From assembly GCA_900129595.1 (NCBI GenBank), contig FQWG01000001.1, positions 310,001 to 374,000 on the forward strand: 64,000 nucleotides of DNA, given 5' to 3'. The translations under genes were made by a program, and so were the position numbers. The stretch comes from Flavobacterium frigidimaris (GTDB taxonomy: Bacteria; Bacteroidota; Bacteroidia; Flavobacteriales; Flavobacteriaceae). The notes beneath the pieces are model-generated. The model saw only the letters and a list, made by a program, of their open reading frames with translations, was not told where the DNA came from and did not search any database. Position 1 is the first letter of the stretch, and each line of letters starts with the position of its first letter. Positions 53,587 through 63,206 of the stretch are shown here, piece after piece.

Positions 53587-55767
53587 TTATTTAATTATTT
53601 TATAGTGTTTTAATCCTTCTAAAATTCCTTCAGAAGCAGCACTTTTAGCCACATAAATACTTTTAGTAGTTTCATATTGCGCCAATTCCGGGCTTCGGTT
53701 CCCTACGATAATCCCTTTCATAGATCCTCTGAACATGTCAATATCATTTCCTGAATCACCCGCAGCAATCACATTGGATAATGGAATAGACCATTTGCGG
53801 CATAAAAATTTAATTGCATTTCCTTTTGAAGCTCTTTTGGGTATAAAATCGAGAAACTCGCCGTGACTTGGGATAATATTTACTTTGTACCATCCCGTGC
53901 CCAAAACTTCGATTAACTGATCATAATCGTATTTTTCCTTATCGTAATAATACGAGATTTTATACGGATTTTGGGCTTCTTGTTCCTGTAATCGCAACCA
54001 AGGAATCGCTTTTAAGCGATTTACAATATCTTCTCTTTTCCAGCGGCCGGCCAAAAATTTTGCCCATCCTTTGTCCAGAATATAATCTTTACCGTTTGTA
54101 TAATAAATTTCAGTCCCTACAGAACAAATAATAAAATCAGGCAAAGGAAATTGTTCCTCTTCGATGACTTGTTTTACCAGTGCCAGGTTTCTTCCGGACG
54201 CGAGGGCAAAGGCCATTTTATCCGTTCGGTTGATCAAATGTTCTTTTAATTCTTTTAGTCCGGGGTTATTTAACTTTGGTTCGATCAGTGTCCCGTCAAT
54301 ATCCGAAACAAACAAATGTTCGACCTTTCTTTTCAGTCGTTCGATATTGATATTAGGATAATGCTGTTTTTTGATTCCTGAACCGGATGATAATGATAAG
54401 TTTTCATTTACCAGTTCAACATATTGATTGACATGACTTAACCAGCTATAGTGCTTCTGAATGTTAATTGCTCCATTATTCGAGTAATACTTCCATTGAC
54501 TTTCATTGGTCAAAATATTCCGTAACGCTTTTTTTATTTCATTTTCATTTAATGGATCTACTAGTTCCCCGTTCTGACAAGTTGGAATAATTTCTGACGG
54601 ACCGCCGTTTTTAGTCACCACAACCGGCAGACCTGAACTCGCAGATTCAATTACGGTTAATCCGAAGTTTTCATGCAAAGCCAAATTGACAAAAACCCCG
54701 CGTTTTTCGGCAGCATAACGATAGATAATCGATACCTCGTTTTCTACATCATGTTTCTTTGGAATTGCCATTTTTCCGTACAAATCATATTTGTCCATTA
54801 ATAACAGTAAGTCTGTCAAAACGTCTTTTTCTGATTCCGGCATTTGCGAAATATCTTTTCTGATTCCGGCAAAAATAACCAGATTGGCAATGCTTTGCAA
54901 TTCTTTATCCTTGCCATAAACCTCGATTAAAGTGTGAAGATTTTTATGGCGATCCGGTCTTGAAAGTGCTAAAATAAATGGTTTGTGCGGATTTATTAAA
55001 AACTTAGAAATGGTTTCAGCCACCCAGTATTTTCTCTGCTCCTCTTCCATTTGTTTGTCAGAATCCTGTTCTCGGTGATAATACGGAACGAATTTACTGG
55101 TATCAATTCCGGGAGAAATGGCGTGGTATTTCCCTAATTCAAAATTTTTGTAGGGTTTATAAGTTTCAATTTCCTGCTCTGTAGAGGTTACAATAAACTC
55201 AGACAATTCTAATGTCTTTTCCTCTGCGGCAATTCTTTGCTGAAACTTAAATTTCTTTTCGATTTCTTCTTCACTCAAACCGCTTTCCAGTAATTTATTC
55301 TTTTTATGAAAACCTAGTGAATGCCCGGTATGAGCGAAAGGAATGTTTAATATGGTGGATAATTCACTGGCGACGTATCCTGCATCTGCATAATGTGAAT
55401 GTATCCAATTGGGAAAAATATCATGAAGTTTGATATTCTGCACTATTCCGTTTACAAAAGTGTCTAAACCCTCCCATAATTGTTCTTTAGGCTTGTATTT
55501 TTTTCCTAAAAAAGGAATTCTTCTTATGTCTAATTTTTCATTAATGATTTCGATAGGTACTGCATATTCAGGAGAAAGGTTTTTGTCATCGATCAGCCTT
55601 GTAAATATATGAACATGTTCTACAGCTTCGTGTTGTGATAAAAACTCAGCCAGTTCATAAACGTATTTAGTTTGTCCTCCATTATCAGCATCTCTACCAA
55701 TCTCCAAACCTGAACCTTTTAAGAGGCCGTGTATGTTGATTAATGAAATTCGTAATTTTGTCATCAT
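53587..55767 (-). CDS. Bifunctional sucrose-phosphate synthase / sucrose-phosphate phosphatase
   Basis: 726 residues. The GT4 part (1 to about 465) has the SPS N-terminus ISLINIHGLLKGSGLEIGRDADNGGQTKYVYELA, AHTGHSLGFHKKNKLL, SPGIDTSKF and the donor site HENFGLTVIESASSGLPVVVTKNGGPSEI. The HAD part (about 480-726) has the phosphatase motif FVSDIDGTLIEP, the Lys loop and GDSGNDIDMFRG. It joins UDP-glucose and fructose-6-phosphate and then removes the phosphate, giving sucrose, a compatible solute. Fusion of both domains is known in cyanobacteria and some proteobacteria. The first Met (MM pair) is arbitrary by one residue. Confidence 0.92.
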   Translation of the reverse strand: MMTKLRISLINIHGLLKGSGLEIGRDADNGGQTKYVYELAEFLSQHEAVEHVHIFTRLIDDKNLSPEYAVPIEIINEKLDIRRIPFLGKKYKPKEQLWEGLDTFVNGIVQNIKLHDIFPNWIHSHYADAGYVASELSTILNIPFAHTGHSLGFHKKNKLLESGLSEEEIEKKFKFQQRIAAEEKTLELSEFIVTSTEQEIETYKPYKNFELGKYHAISPGIDTSKFVPYYHREQDSDKQMEEEQRKYWVAETISKFLINPHKPFILALSRPDRHKNLHTLIEVYGKDKELQSIANLVIFAGIRKDISQMPESEKDVLTDLLLLMDKYDLYGKMAIPKKHDVENEVSIIYRYAAEKRGVFVNLALHENFGLTVIESASSGLPVVVTKNGGPSEIIPTCQNGELVDPLNENEIKKALRNILTNESQWKYYSNNGAINIQKHYSWLSHVNQYVELVNENLSLSSGSGIKKQHYPNINIERLKRKVEHLFVSDIDGTLIEPKLNNPGLKELKEHLINRTDKMAFALASGRNLALVKQVIEEEQFPLPDFIICSVGTEIYYTNGKDYILDKGWAKFLAGRWKREDIVNRLKAIPWLRLQEQEAQNPYKISYYYDKEKYDYDQLIEVLGTGWYKVNIIPSHGEFLDFIPKRASKGNAIKFLCRKWSIPLSNVIAAGDSGNDIDMFRGSMKGIIVGNRSPELAQYETTKSIYVAKSAASEGILEGLKHYKIIK

Positions 55768-56170
55768 TGTTTTTATTTGTTAGAATTTTTAAGATACGAA
55801 AAAACGAGCAGTTTGACCGGAATTGCCAAAAAAAATAACAGGTTTCTTAACATTTCAGTTTAAAAATGTAAGAATCATAGTGATCCTGAATCTCTAATCT
55901 CCTTATCTGAGCATTCTCAATAAGTTGATTGTTCGATCCTTGTTTTCAGGAATAATTATTACAAATAAAAACACATCTAACTGCTATATTTCGACATCTG
56001 GTTTTATATTTGTGAAAGGAACACTATCCAATAAATTTTCTAATTTTCACAAAAAAAAGAAAATGGAATAGTACTGACAAAATGAAAATAAACTATAATT
56101 ATTTATGTTTCTTTTCTGACAACAAACTCAATTTGCTACTATTTTTTTTATATCAATACTAAACAATAAC
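55768..56170. other. Divergent intergenic region
   Basis: About 400 bp between the sucrose operon (leftward) and the proline dehydrogenase-like gene. AT-rich; no convincing -33/-7 pair or hairpin found. Confidence 0.3.
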
Positions 56171-57112
56171 ATGGAACAGGATTTACTACAAATGGGTGCG
56201 AGTGCTTTAAGAAAAGCAGCCTTAAATGAGCAGGCAAAAGATTATATTCTTTCAAATGAAATCTTATTCAGAACACTAAAAAAAGCCGCAGACCGCTATA
56301 TTGGCGGTGAAACATTAGAAGAAACTATTGTTAAGGTCAAGGAACAAAACAAGCATGGATTTAAAACCTCTATGGAGTTCATGGGCGAAAATACGAATAC
56401 AGAAAAAGAGGCTGCTGAAGCTTCTGATGAATTTATCCGAATAGCACAGGAAATAAAAAAACAAAGTCTGAACTCGACTGTTTCTCTCGATCTTTCTCAT
56501 ATTGGTTTAGCATTATCAAAGGATTTGTGTTTGAATAATTTGGATTTAATCTGTCAGGAAGCTGAAAAAGACAATATTGAAGTAACGATCAGTGCCGAAA
56601 AAATTGAAATAACCGATGCTGTAATTGACGTGTACAAAACGGCTTCTCAAAAATATAACAATGTCTCGATTACGCTTCAGGCTTACCTGCATCGATCAAA
56701 AGACGATTTTGAAGATTTGATTCAGCAAAACGGAAGAATCAGAATGGTAAAAGGTGCTTTTGAAACTCCTCAGGGCATCTCGATTCCAAGAGGAGCAGCA
56801 CTTGATGAGCGTTATTTATACTATGTCGATCAGTTATTATCCAGAAATCACAGCTGTGCTATTGCAACACACCATGACCTGATTCAGAAAGAAGTTGTTG
56901 CAATGCTTGAAAATTATAAAACCAGCAAAGATTTGTATGAATTTGAAAGTTTGTACGGAATTCAGAATGAGCAGTTAGCACGATTAAAAGAGCAAGGTTA
57001 TCCTGCCAAATTGTACTTTGTGTATGGCAAAGAATGGTACTTGTATTTGTGCAACAGAATTGCCGAATATCCTCTGAATATCTTTCAGGCATTAAATGAT
57101 ATCGTGAGTTAA
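56171..57112 (+). CDS. Proline dehydrogenase family protein with altered active-site Arg pair
   Basis: 313 residues, the length of monofunctional proline dehydrogenases. The FAD barrel motifs are present: LQAYLHRSKDD (beta-4/5), RIRMVKGAFETP (about 187-198, Lys to FAD), ATHHD (about 236-240), FESLYGIQ and YFVYGKEWYLYLCNRIAEYPLN (282-303). In true ProDH the last motif has an Arg-Arg pair binding the proline carboxylate; here it is N295-R296. The enzyme may therefore prefer another substrate (for example hydroxyproline-like) or be weakened. Oxidised product would go to P5C dehydrogenase, not encoded here. Confidence 0.8.
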   Translation: MEQDLLQMGASALRKAALNEQAKDYILSNEILFRTLKKAADRYIGGETLEETIVKVKEQNKHGFKTSMEFMGENTNTEKEAAEASDEFIRIAQEIKKQSLNSTVSLDLSHIGLALSKDLCLNNLDLICQEAEKDNIEVTISAEKIEITDAVIDVYKTASQKYNNVSITLQAYLHRSKDDFEDLIQQNGRIRMVKGAFETPQGISIPRGAALDERYLYYVDQLLSRNHSCAIATHHDLIQKEVVAMLENYKTSKDLYEFESLYGIQNEQLARLKEQGYPAKLYFVYGKEWYLYLCNRIAEYPLNIFQALNDIVS

Positions 57113-57141
57113 CACTCTCTTTGTTTTATATTTAAATAAAA

Positions 57142-57173
57142 AAAAACCAGTAAAATAAACTTTACTGGTTTTT
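57142..57173. terminator. Bidirectional terminator
   Basis: AAAAACCAGTAAA and TTTACTGGTTTTT, 13-bp stem, 6-base loop, between convergent genes. Confidence 0.9.
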
Positions 57174-57200
57174 CTGTTTTTGCAGCAATTTTGTCTTTAG

Positions 57201-57656
57201 TTATATTAAAAAGAATATTGTTTTAAAAGAATTGTGTCCTTTCATCCGATTTTTATACGAATTGGATAAACCTTTTTTAGCCATTAGTTCTTTTGATCCC
57301 GAACTTTCCTTAAGATACAATTTTAAATCCTTAATGATGGTTCTTTTTGTTTTATAACCGTCTAATACAATCAGATCATTTATTTCTTCTATAAACGATG
57401 CCTGAGTATACAAACGCTTGTTGAATAAACACACCAGGATAATTGACCCTTTTTTTTCTATAGTCAAAAAATCGATTAATTCTGATTTATTATAAACAAC
57501 AAATACAAAATGACCGAAAGAGGCAATCCCAATCTGACTATGAACAAAAAAAGGATCTAAGATGAATTCAAACTCATCTGTAAATTCTTTTCTGAACAGT
57601 TTTAAGAAATGGCCTCTATTGTCATTTACTAAAACTCTTATCTTTTCTGCTGCCAT
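57201..57656 (-). CDS. Hypothetical protein, receiver-like alpha/beta fold
   Basis: 151 residues, cytosolic. The start EKIRVLVNDNRGHFLKLFRKEF and the alternating hydrophobic strands (FVFVVYNKSEL, SIILVCLF) resemble a receiver-like domain, but there is no acid pocket or phospho-Asp, so no phosphorelay role is shown. The C-terminus is basic. It is the last minus-strand gene of the signalling block and may be a member of its regulon. Confidence 0.4.
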   Translation of the reverse strand: MAAEKIRVLVNDNRGHFLKLFRKEFTDEFEFILDPFFVHSQIGIASFGHFVFVVYNKSELIDFLTIEKKGSIILVCLFNKRLYTQASFIEEINDLIVLDGYKTKRTIIKDLKLYLKESSGSKELMAKKGLSNSYKNRMKGHNSFKTIFFLI

Positions 57657-57821
57657 ATTTTATCACTTTTTACAATTTTCCAAAACTCACTATTGAAAAA
57701 TAAGCGCAATAAATGTCACAATAAGACATAAAACCTACCTAATATGACTTTATGCTTCAGCTGTTAGAGGCAATTATAAAAAGTAGGACGGAGTATCCTA
57801 AATTAAAAAAAATCACTCTGC

Positions 57822-58205
57822 TCAGAATGCCATTTCAGCTGCTGCTCTCTGATAGATTTTTGGCTCTCTTCTACTATTCGATCTGTCTTCTATCAAAGCA
57901 TTTGGTGCTTTTGACCTAAATGATTCCATTGCTAAATCGCAGGAAATTTTGTCATCAAACATTTTACTAATTGCAATAATTCTCCCGTTGAAAGCTTTAA
58001 TATTAAAATATCTTTTGTTGGTTTGAGTTGCTTTTCGGTTAAATTTCGTGTGGTCCTGCGAATTCATCTTTACAGATTCAATTCCTTTTATACACATAAA
58101 TTTTCTGGTGTATTCTCCACTACTCAAAATAATTTCATCATTATTATTTATAAAATCAAATTGGTATTCCCCATTTGAGTTCATATTAATTACAAATTTT
58201 TCCAT
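57822..58205 (-). CDS. YegP/DUF1508-domain protein
   Basis: 127 residues with two DUF1508 repeats: KFVINMNSNGEYQFDFINNNDEIILSSGEY (repeat 1) followed by CIKGIESVKMNS, and YFNIKAFNGRIIAISKMF (repeat 2) followed by FRSKAPNALIEDRS. The family forms small beta-beta-alpha domains of unknown function, often linked to stress or outer-surface adhesion in E. coli studies. It is 61 bp after the PAS kinase gene and may be in the same transcript. Confidence 0.85.
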   Translation of the reverse strand: MEKFVINMNSNGEYQFDFINNNDEIILSSGEYTRKFMCIKGIESVKMNSQDHTKFNRKATQTNKRYFNIKAFNGRIIAISKMFDDKISCDLAMESFRSKAPNALIEDRSNSRREPKIYQRAAAEMAF

Positions 58206-58265
58206 TTTAAAAATTGATTTTTTGTGTAACCTTATATTAAATTTAGCTTGTAGGCCTTACTATCT

Positions 58266-59780
58266 TTAATCATTAAAAATGATCTTAAATGTTGTTCCTT
58301 TTCCTACCTGACTTTCGACTGTAACCCTTCCGTTCATAGACTCGATCTGGTTTTTTGTAATATACAGTCCTATGCCATTTGCTTTTTCGTGATTATGAAA
58401 TGTTTTATACATTCCAAATAATAAATGCCCGTATTTTTCGAGATCAATTCCCAATCCGTTATCTTTTATCGTGAGTACTTTCTTTTCGTTTTCCAGAAAA
58501 AAATTGAATTCAATTTTCAAAAACTTTTCAGGATTGGCATACTTTATTGCGTTAGTGCACAAATTCTGGAGTACACTTTCGAGATAAGCCGGATTAAAAT
58601 TAATGGTTGCATCTGCCGGTATATTGTTTATAATTGTCGCATTATTTCTATGACTGTATGCACTGACAATATTCAGGACCCTGCCTAAATAAGCATTTAG
58701 ATTCAGCGGTTCTACAACAATTTCTTTATTATTCTGAATGTTTACAATTTGCGATAAATCTTCAATTGTCTTGTTAAGATCGTTCGAAACCGTTCTCAGG
58801 TATTTCATCGTTTCGCGTTTATCAGCAAAATTCTCTTCAAGATCAATCATGTCCAGAAGCAATTTAAAATTTCCTGCGTGCGAGTTTAGATTATGCGATA
58901 CAATGTGAGAAAAATTCAAAAGCCTGTTATTTTTTTCACTGTACAGCTCCATCTTTTTCATTAATTCCAGCTCTTTTTCCTTTTGAGACGAAACCTCAGT
59001 ATGCGTACCTATTATCTTTAATGGCTTGCCCTCTGCATCGCGTTCTATTACTTTTCCTCTGTTGAGGATCCACTTGTATTTAGTATTTGAAGTGAGTATA
59101 CGATGAAAATTTTCGTAGAAAGGCGTCTTGTTTTCAAAGTGATCATTAAGGGCTTCACAATGTTTTTTGAGATCATCAGGATGCACAATGTTTTGCCATT
59201 GTTCTGGAGAATCAAAACCATTTGCAGTATCCGCTTCTAATATTTTTAAAGATTGTGGCGAATAATAAATGGTATTGGTGGTAATATTCCAATCCCAAAT
59301 ACCTGAAGTCGAGGTTTCGATAACAAACTTAAAACGTTCTTCTGAAATGTTAAACTTCAATTCCTGTTCCTTTACATCTGTTACATCAGTTATTCTTCCG
59401 TACACTTCAATACATCCATCGCTATTTACTTCTCTTTTTGATGTGATTTTAAGCCAGCGTAAACCTTTTACAGGCAATAATACCCTGAAAACAACGCTCC
59501 AGCTTTTTTTTCTTTTAAGTGCATCAATCAGCGAATGCTTCACCAGTTTTTTGTCTTCCTGGTGAATCTGATTATAGGCTGAAAGTACTGTGTTGGTAAA
59601 TATCTTATCCTGCTGAATTTCGAACATTTTGTAAACAGAATCGCTTATAAAAGGCATATCGTAGTCATTATGCGCTGAAATCATCAATACAAAAAAAGCG
59701 TCCTGAATATGGTCAAATAGTTTAGATTTCAATTTATCAACAGTCTTAATTTTCTTTGTTTTATAAAAATCGAATTCCAT
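58266..59780 (-). CDS. Cytosolic PAS-domain sensor histidine kinase
   Basis: 504 residues, no transmembrane segment. Two PAS domains (about 20-130 and 140-265; the second with WDWNITTNTIYYSPQSLKILE and the PAC segment RDAEGKPLKIIGTHTEVSSQKEKE), then a HisKA-like helix with acceptor His in FSHIVSHNLNSHAGNFK (about 290-306) and HATPase_c with N-box LQNLCTNAIKYANPEKF, G1 IKDNGLGIDLE and G2 NGIGLYITK. It lacks a cognate regulator downstream; the NarL-type regulator upstream is the natural partner, and its promoter shares a 39-bp motif with that operon. Confidence 0.92.
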   Translation of the reverse strand: MEFDFYKTKKIKTVDKLKSKLFDHIQDAFFVLMISAHNDYDMPFISDSVYKMFEIQQDKIFTNTVLSAYNQIHQEDKKLVKHSLIDALKRKKSWSVVFRVLLPVKGLRWLKITSKREVNSDGCIEVYGRITDVTDVKEQELKFNISEERFKFVIETSTSGIWDWNITTNTIYYSPQSLKILEADTANGFDSPEQWQNIVHPDDLKKHCEALNDHFENKTPFYENFHRILTSNTKYKWILNRGKVIERDAEGKPLKIIGTHTEVSSQKEKELELMKKMELYSEKNNRLLNFSHIVSHNLNSHAGNFKLLLDMIDLEENFADKRETMKYLRTVSNDLNKTIEDLSQIVNIQNNKEIVVEPLNLNAYLGRVLNIVSAYSHRNNATIINNIPADATINFNPAYLESVLQNLCTNAIKYANPEKFLKIEFNFFLENEKKVLTIKDNGLGIDLEKYGHLLFGMYKTFHNHEKANGIGLYITKNQIESMNGRVTVESQVGKGTTFKIIFND

Positions 59781-59832
59781 ATTCTTATTTTTTAAAATAA
59801 CATTCCCTAATTCCTAAGCATTACAGAAATAA

Positions 59833-60050
59833 TTAAAGGAGAGATTTCTTTAACGTTTTTACTAAACTTCCCTAATAATAAAATCTCAATCTGGCATATA
59901 TATTCTCTCCTTTAAATCTTCTTATGTTTTTAAATTCTAAATTTTCTTTGAACTCTAAACACGATCAGTTGTTGATCAGACGGCCACCTTCAAAAAATAA
60001 AATTGACCTGCATTGTATAAACTCCAAAAAACACAAACAAAAGCCGTCTG
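59833..60050 (-). other. Highly structured 5' leader of the PAS kinase gene
   Basis: Three inverted repeats lie within the 370-nt leader: TTAAAGGAGAGA with TCTCTCCTTTAA (59833-59844 and 59904-59915, 12 of 12), GATCA-N5-TGATC (59963-59977), and CAGACGGC with GCCGTCTG (59977-59984 and 60043-60050, 8 of 8). The first holds a Shine-Dalgarno-like AAGGAG in its stem but is 125 nt from the start codon. No ORF of note lies inside. Confidence 0.5.
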
Positions 60051-60155
60051 CAGCAACAAAAAAATGATTATTGTATCAGGAAAAATTAATCTCCATATTC
60101 AATTAAAAATGTCTCTTTCTTGAACCTTCTTTCTCATTTTCTCTTCCTGACATTA

Positions 60156-60224
60156 CAAAAATACGTTCAATACAATCAATACTTTATAGAACAATGTACA
60201 GTCGCGTGTAGAATGTTTTCTACA
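60156..60224 (-). promoter_or_regulatory. PAS kinase promoter with 39-bp palindromic motif, copy A
   Basis: -7 box TATTTTTG (60156-60163, minus strand), 22 bp, then a 39-bp motif (60186-60224) that ends on the plus strand in TGTAGAATGTTTTCTACA (60207-60224). The same arrangement with identical spacings precedes the other kinase gene (63207-63275). There is no TTG at -33 spacing, as expected if an activator binds the motif. Confidence 0.65.
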
Positions 60225-60258
60225 GGAAATAAACTACAATTCTGAACATCTATGCCAT

Positions 60259-60293
60259 AAAAAAAACAGGAACCTGATAGATTCCTGTTTTTT
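60259..60293 (-). terminator. Terminator after the NarL-type regulator gene
   Basis: AAAACAGGAA and TTCCTGTTTT arms with an 8-10 base loop and T runs on both strands; it separates the regulator from the PAS kinase unit. Confidence 0.85.
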
Positions 60294-60336
60294 ATAAAAT
60301 TCGATAAATACCTAATATACATATTATTAAACAATG

Positions 60337-60990
60337 CTACTCATCGTAATAGAGCTGAAAAAACTTAATTAGATCTGCCAGATTGTCGATTTCTAACTTT
60401 TCGAAAATCCTGTTTTTATAAGTACTGACGGTTGTTTTTTTAATGTTCAGAAGCTCTAATATTTCGAGATTGCCGTATCCTTTAATTAACAACTGCGCTA
60501 CTTCTATTTCTCTATTTGAAAGAAGGTCAAGCGGATTTGTAGGTTTTTTTGAAATATAAGAATCTAAAATCTTGTCTTTTATATTCTGTGTAATATATTT
60601 TCCGGATGAAATCATGGTGTTGATTGCATTTTTCATCTCGTCTTCTGTGGTTTCTTTATTCAGATAACCTGAAGCGCCGGCATTGAGATAACGCATCGCA
60701 TAGATATTTTCATCGTAAGCTGAAAATATTAATATTTTGATGTCAGGCTGAATCGCCTTAATTTCTGCTATAACGTTGATACTGTTTCCGTCAGGAAAAT
60801 TTACATCTAAAATCAATAAGTTGATTTTTACCTCTTTCAGAATATCGAATGTTTCTTTAAAATTTCCTGCTTTATAGATGGTGGCATTCAGAAATAACTC
60901 TTTTATAATCAGAGAAACGCCTTGTCTTACCACACTGTGGTCATCAGCAACTAAAAAACTATAGTTGTTGGATGTTGGTGTCATTTTCAT
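60337..60990 (-). CDS. NarL/LuxR-family response regulator
   Basis: 217 residues: receiver domain with VADDHS acid pocket, phospho-Asp in INLLILDVNFPDGNS (about 58) and Lys in GASGYLNKE (about 109), then a LuxR-type helix-turn-helix (LSNREIEVAQLLIKGYGNLEILELLNIKKTTVSTYKNRIFEKL, starting near 150, with the recognition helix around TTVSTYKNR). It follows the membrane kinase gene by 88 bp, so both are one operon and form a two-component system. It is the best candidate to bind the 39-bp motifs upstream of both kinase genes. Confidence 0.92.
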   Translation of the reverse strand: MKMTPTSNNYSFLVADDHSVVRQGVSLIIKELFLNATIYKAGNFKETFDILKEVKINLLILDVNFPDGNSINVIAEIKAIQPDIKILIFSAYDENIYAMRYLNAGASGYLNKETTEDEMKNAINTMISSGKYITQNIKDKILDSYISKKPTNPLDLLSNREIEVAQLLIKGYGNLEILELLNIKKTTVSTYKNRIFEKLEIDNLADLIKFFQLYYDE

Positions 60991-61078
60991 TTACGTAAAT
61001 TAAAATTGTTGCGGCGCTGTTCACTAAATCATTACTATTGGTACTGTAAATTACAAAATATTTGTTGTACTTTCTAAT

Positions 61079-62830
61079 TTAGACCAAACTTATTATAAGG
61101 TTGAACTTAATCATTGTACCCTTACCCTGCTCACTTTGAACGCTAATTTCTCCGCCAAATAACTCTACTATTTCTTTACACAAATTAAGCCCTAAACCAA
61201 CTCCCAGATCATTGACTTTTCCTGAAACTGTACCCTGGTAATAAAGTTCGAATATGTTTTTTAAGTCATTTTCTGCAATACCCATTCCGTTGTCCTGAAT
61301 CTCAACTTTTAAATTAACTTTTTTACCGGAAATATTTTCAGAATCAATCGCAACTAAGATCAGTCCGTCTTTTGTAAATTTATTGGCGTTACCAATAATG
61401 TTATAAAAGAGCTGGTGTATTTTTGTAGCATCAGAATAAACTTCAAGTTCTGAAAGCAAATTAGACTGAAGCTCAATTTTATTTCCTTTACTTTCTACCA
61501 ATGACGTCATCGCAAAAATGATCTGATTGATTTCTTCCTTTAAATGGAAGTTTTTATTATTTAATTTTGGTAAATAATTTTCATCTTTCGAATATTCTAA
61601 GATCTGATTCGTCAGGAGAAGCAATGAACTTGTGGTAAACTGAATCGATTTGAAAGTATCTTTTATTTCAGGATCTTTTATCGACGAGCTTATCATTTTA
61701 CTGTAAATAGAGATGATACTAAGTGGCGATTTGATTTCGTGACTCACCATTCCCATAATCCTATTTTTAAAATTCAGGCTTTCGCGGATTTTAATTTGTG
61801 CAACGGTTAATCTTTTCTCATATTGAAAAGCCATTCTGGTGAAACTAAAAAGTACAATCGATATAATAAACATTAATATGATCAGGATCGCGATCGTATA
61901 ACTTCTGACGGCTTTATTCGTATTGTACTGATTCTGTAGCTTTTTTTGAGTATCGTCTTGTAACGCACTCAGCGATTTATTATAATGCGGCATTATCTCT
62001 GCTTCTAAATTCAGCAGTTTATTGTTAAGCTCCGTTAGTTTTGAATCCTGGTCCCTTAAACTTGCAAATGATTTTTTTAAGTTCTTAAATTGGTTTTCGT
62101 AGTATGTATTAGTGGTATTAAACAAATTGGCAAACTGGTCTTCTATACTTCCGGACACCACTTTATCATTGTATTTCATGGTAACAGTGATCTTTAGCTG
62201 CTCTTTCTGCACGTCCATTTTTCCCGCTAAGGCATCGCCTAATCTGGTAAACAATCCTTTTTTAGATACACTGTCTACTTTTATATACGAATCAGTTTTG
62301 ATACTGTCTAAAATCTTTTTGTACTGAAATTTGTTCAGTTTGAATGATTTCGGAGTGTCTTTTTTATCTCTATTAATCTGCGTTTCAATGATCGAATCAA
62401 TATCTGCCTTTAAAGATTCAATTGTGTGCTGGGATCGATTCTTTTCCATCAGAATCTTCATAAACGCTTTATTGTCTTTGGTAATTGCACTAAGACTGTC
62501 AATCAAACGGCTTATTTCGTTTAATGAAACATTGTATTTGTCTAATGAAGCCTGATCTTTTTGACTTTTATAAGCATTGAAGTTCTTTTGAGAATCAATA
62601 AACGAATGATTTATTTTACCGGTAACTTGTGTGATTTTATTCAACGAACTCATAGAATCCAACGCTTTAGACATTTCTGATTCATTGGATGATTCATTGT
62701 ACCAAATGACCACAACTATCAATTGCAACACAATAACACATGCTATTAAAGTGTAGTGAATTATTTTTCTTTGTTTGAATTTTAGCTTCAGGAAACTAAA
62801 TGTATTATTCAATAAATGCTTTCTAATCAA
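61079..62830 (-). CDS. Membrane sensor histidine kinase
   Basis: 583 residues. TM1 (IHYTLIACVIVLQLIVVVIW, about 24-43) and TM2 (YTIAILIILMFIISIVLFSF, about 311-330) enclose a periplasmic domain of about 265 residues, mostly long helices (four-helix sensor type). HisKA follows with acceptor His in GMVSHEIKSPLSII (about 367), then HATPase_c with N-box FYNIIGNANKFTKDG, G1 IQDNGMGIAENDL and G2 GVGLGLNLCKEI. Partner of the NarL-type regulator gene downstream. The ligand is unknown. Confidence 0.93.
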   Translation of the reverse strand: MIRKHLLNNTFSFLKLKFKQRKIIHYTLIACVIVLQLIVVVIWYNESSNESEMSKALDSMSSLNKITQVTGKINHSFIDSQKNFNAYKSQKDQASLDKYNVSLNEISRLIDSLSAITKDNKAFMKILMEKNRSQHTIESLKADIDSIIETQINRDKKDTPKSFKLNKFQYKKILDSIKTDSYIKVDSVSKKGLFTRLGDALAGKMDVQKEQLKITVTMKYNDKVVSGSIEDQFANLFNTTNTYYENQFKNLKKSFASLRDQDSKLTELNNKLLNLEAEIMPHYNKSLSALQDDTQKKLQNQYNTNKAVRSYTIAILIILMFIISIVLFSFTRMAFQYEKRLTVAQIKIRESLNFKNRIMGMVSHEIKSPLSIISIYSKMISSSIKDPEIKDTFKSIQFTTSSLLLLTNQILEYSKDENYLPKLNNKNFHLKEEINQIIFAMTSLVESKGNKIELQSNLLSELEVYSDATKIHQLFYNIIGNANKFTKDGLILVAIDSENISGKKVNLKVEIQDNGMGIAENDLKNIFELYYQGTVSGKVNDLGVGLGLNLCKEIVELFGGEISVQSEQGKGTMIKFNLIISLV

Positions 62831-63206
62831 AATTTATACTATTAAAATGATAAAAAATAATGAGTAAAGAACAAAATCAATAGCTCATTCAATTGTTTTA
62901 ATTAGGTATATGAAGTAATATCATGAATGATGTACTACATTTTGAATAAATATTAATTTTTAGATTTTAATCCGTATTACGAACTAAAATATAATGCCGG
63001 TAAAAGTTATTGTAAGCTAAAAAACAAACCCGCCTTAAATAAAAACAGCAAAGTTCATCCCTTGCCAAATCAACACTCTCTACAACGACAACAAATATTT
63101 AAAAGAGACTTGGGGATTCTTTTAATTCATTAAATATGTTTAAACAAATTACATATTTTTATTTGTTTTTTGGATCTATATCTGATTTTATTTTTTTAAT
63201 TAGTTG
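62831..63206 (-). other. Long 5' leader of the membrane kinase gene
   Basis: About 375 bp between the predicted promoter and the start codon, the same length as the leader of the PAS kinase gene (376 bp from -7 box to ATG). It is AT-rich; no strong stem like those in the other leader and no ORF was found. Confidence 0.4.
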
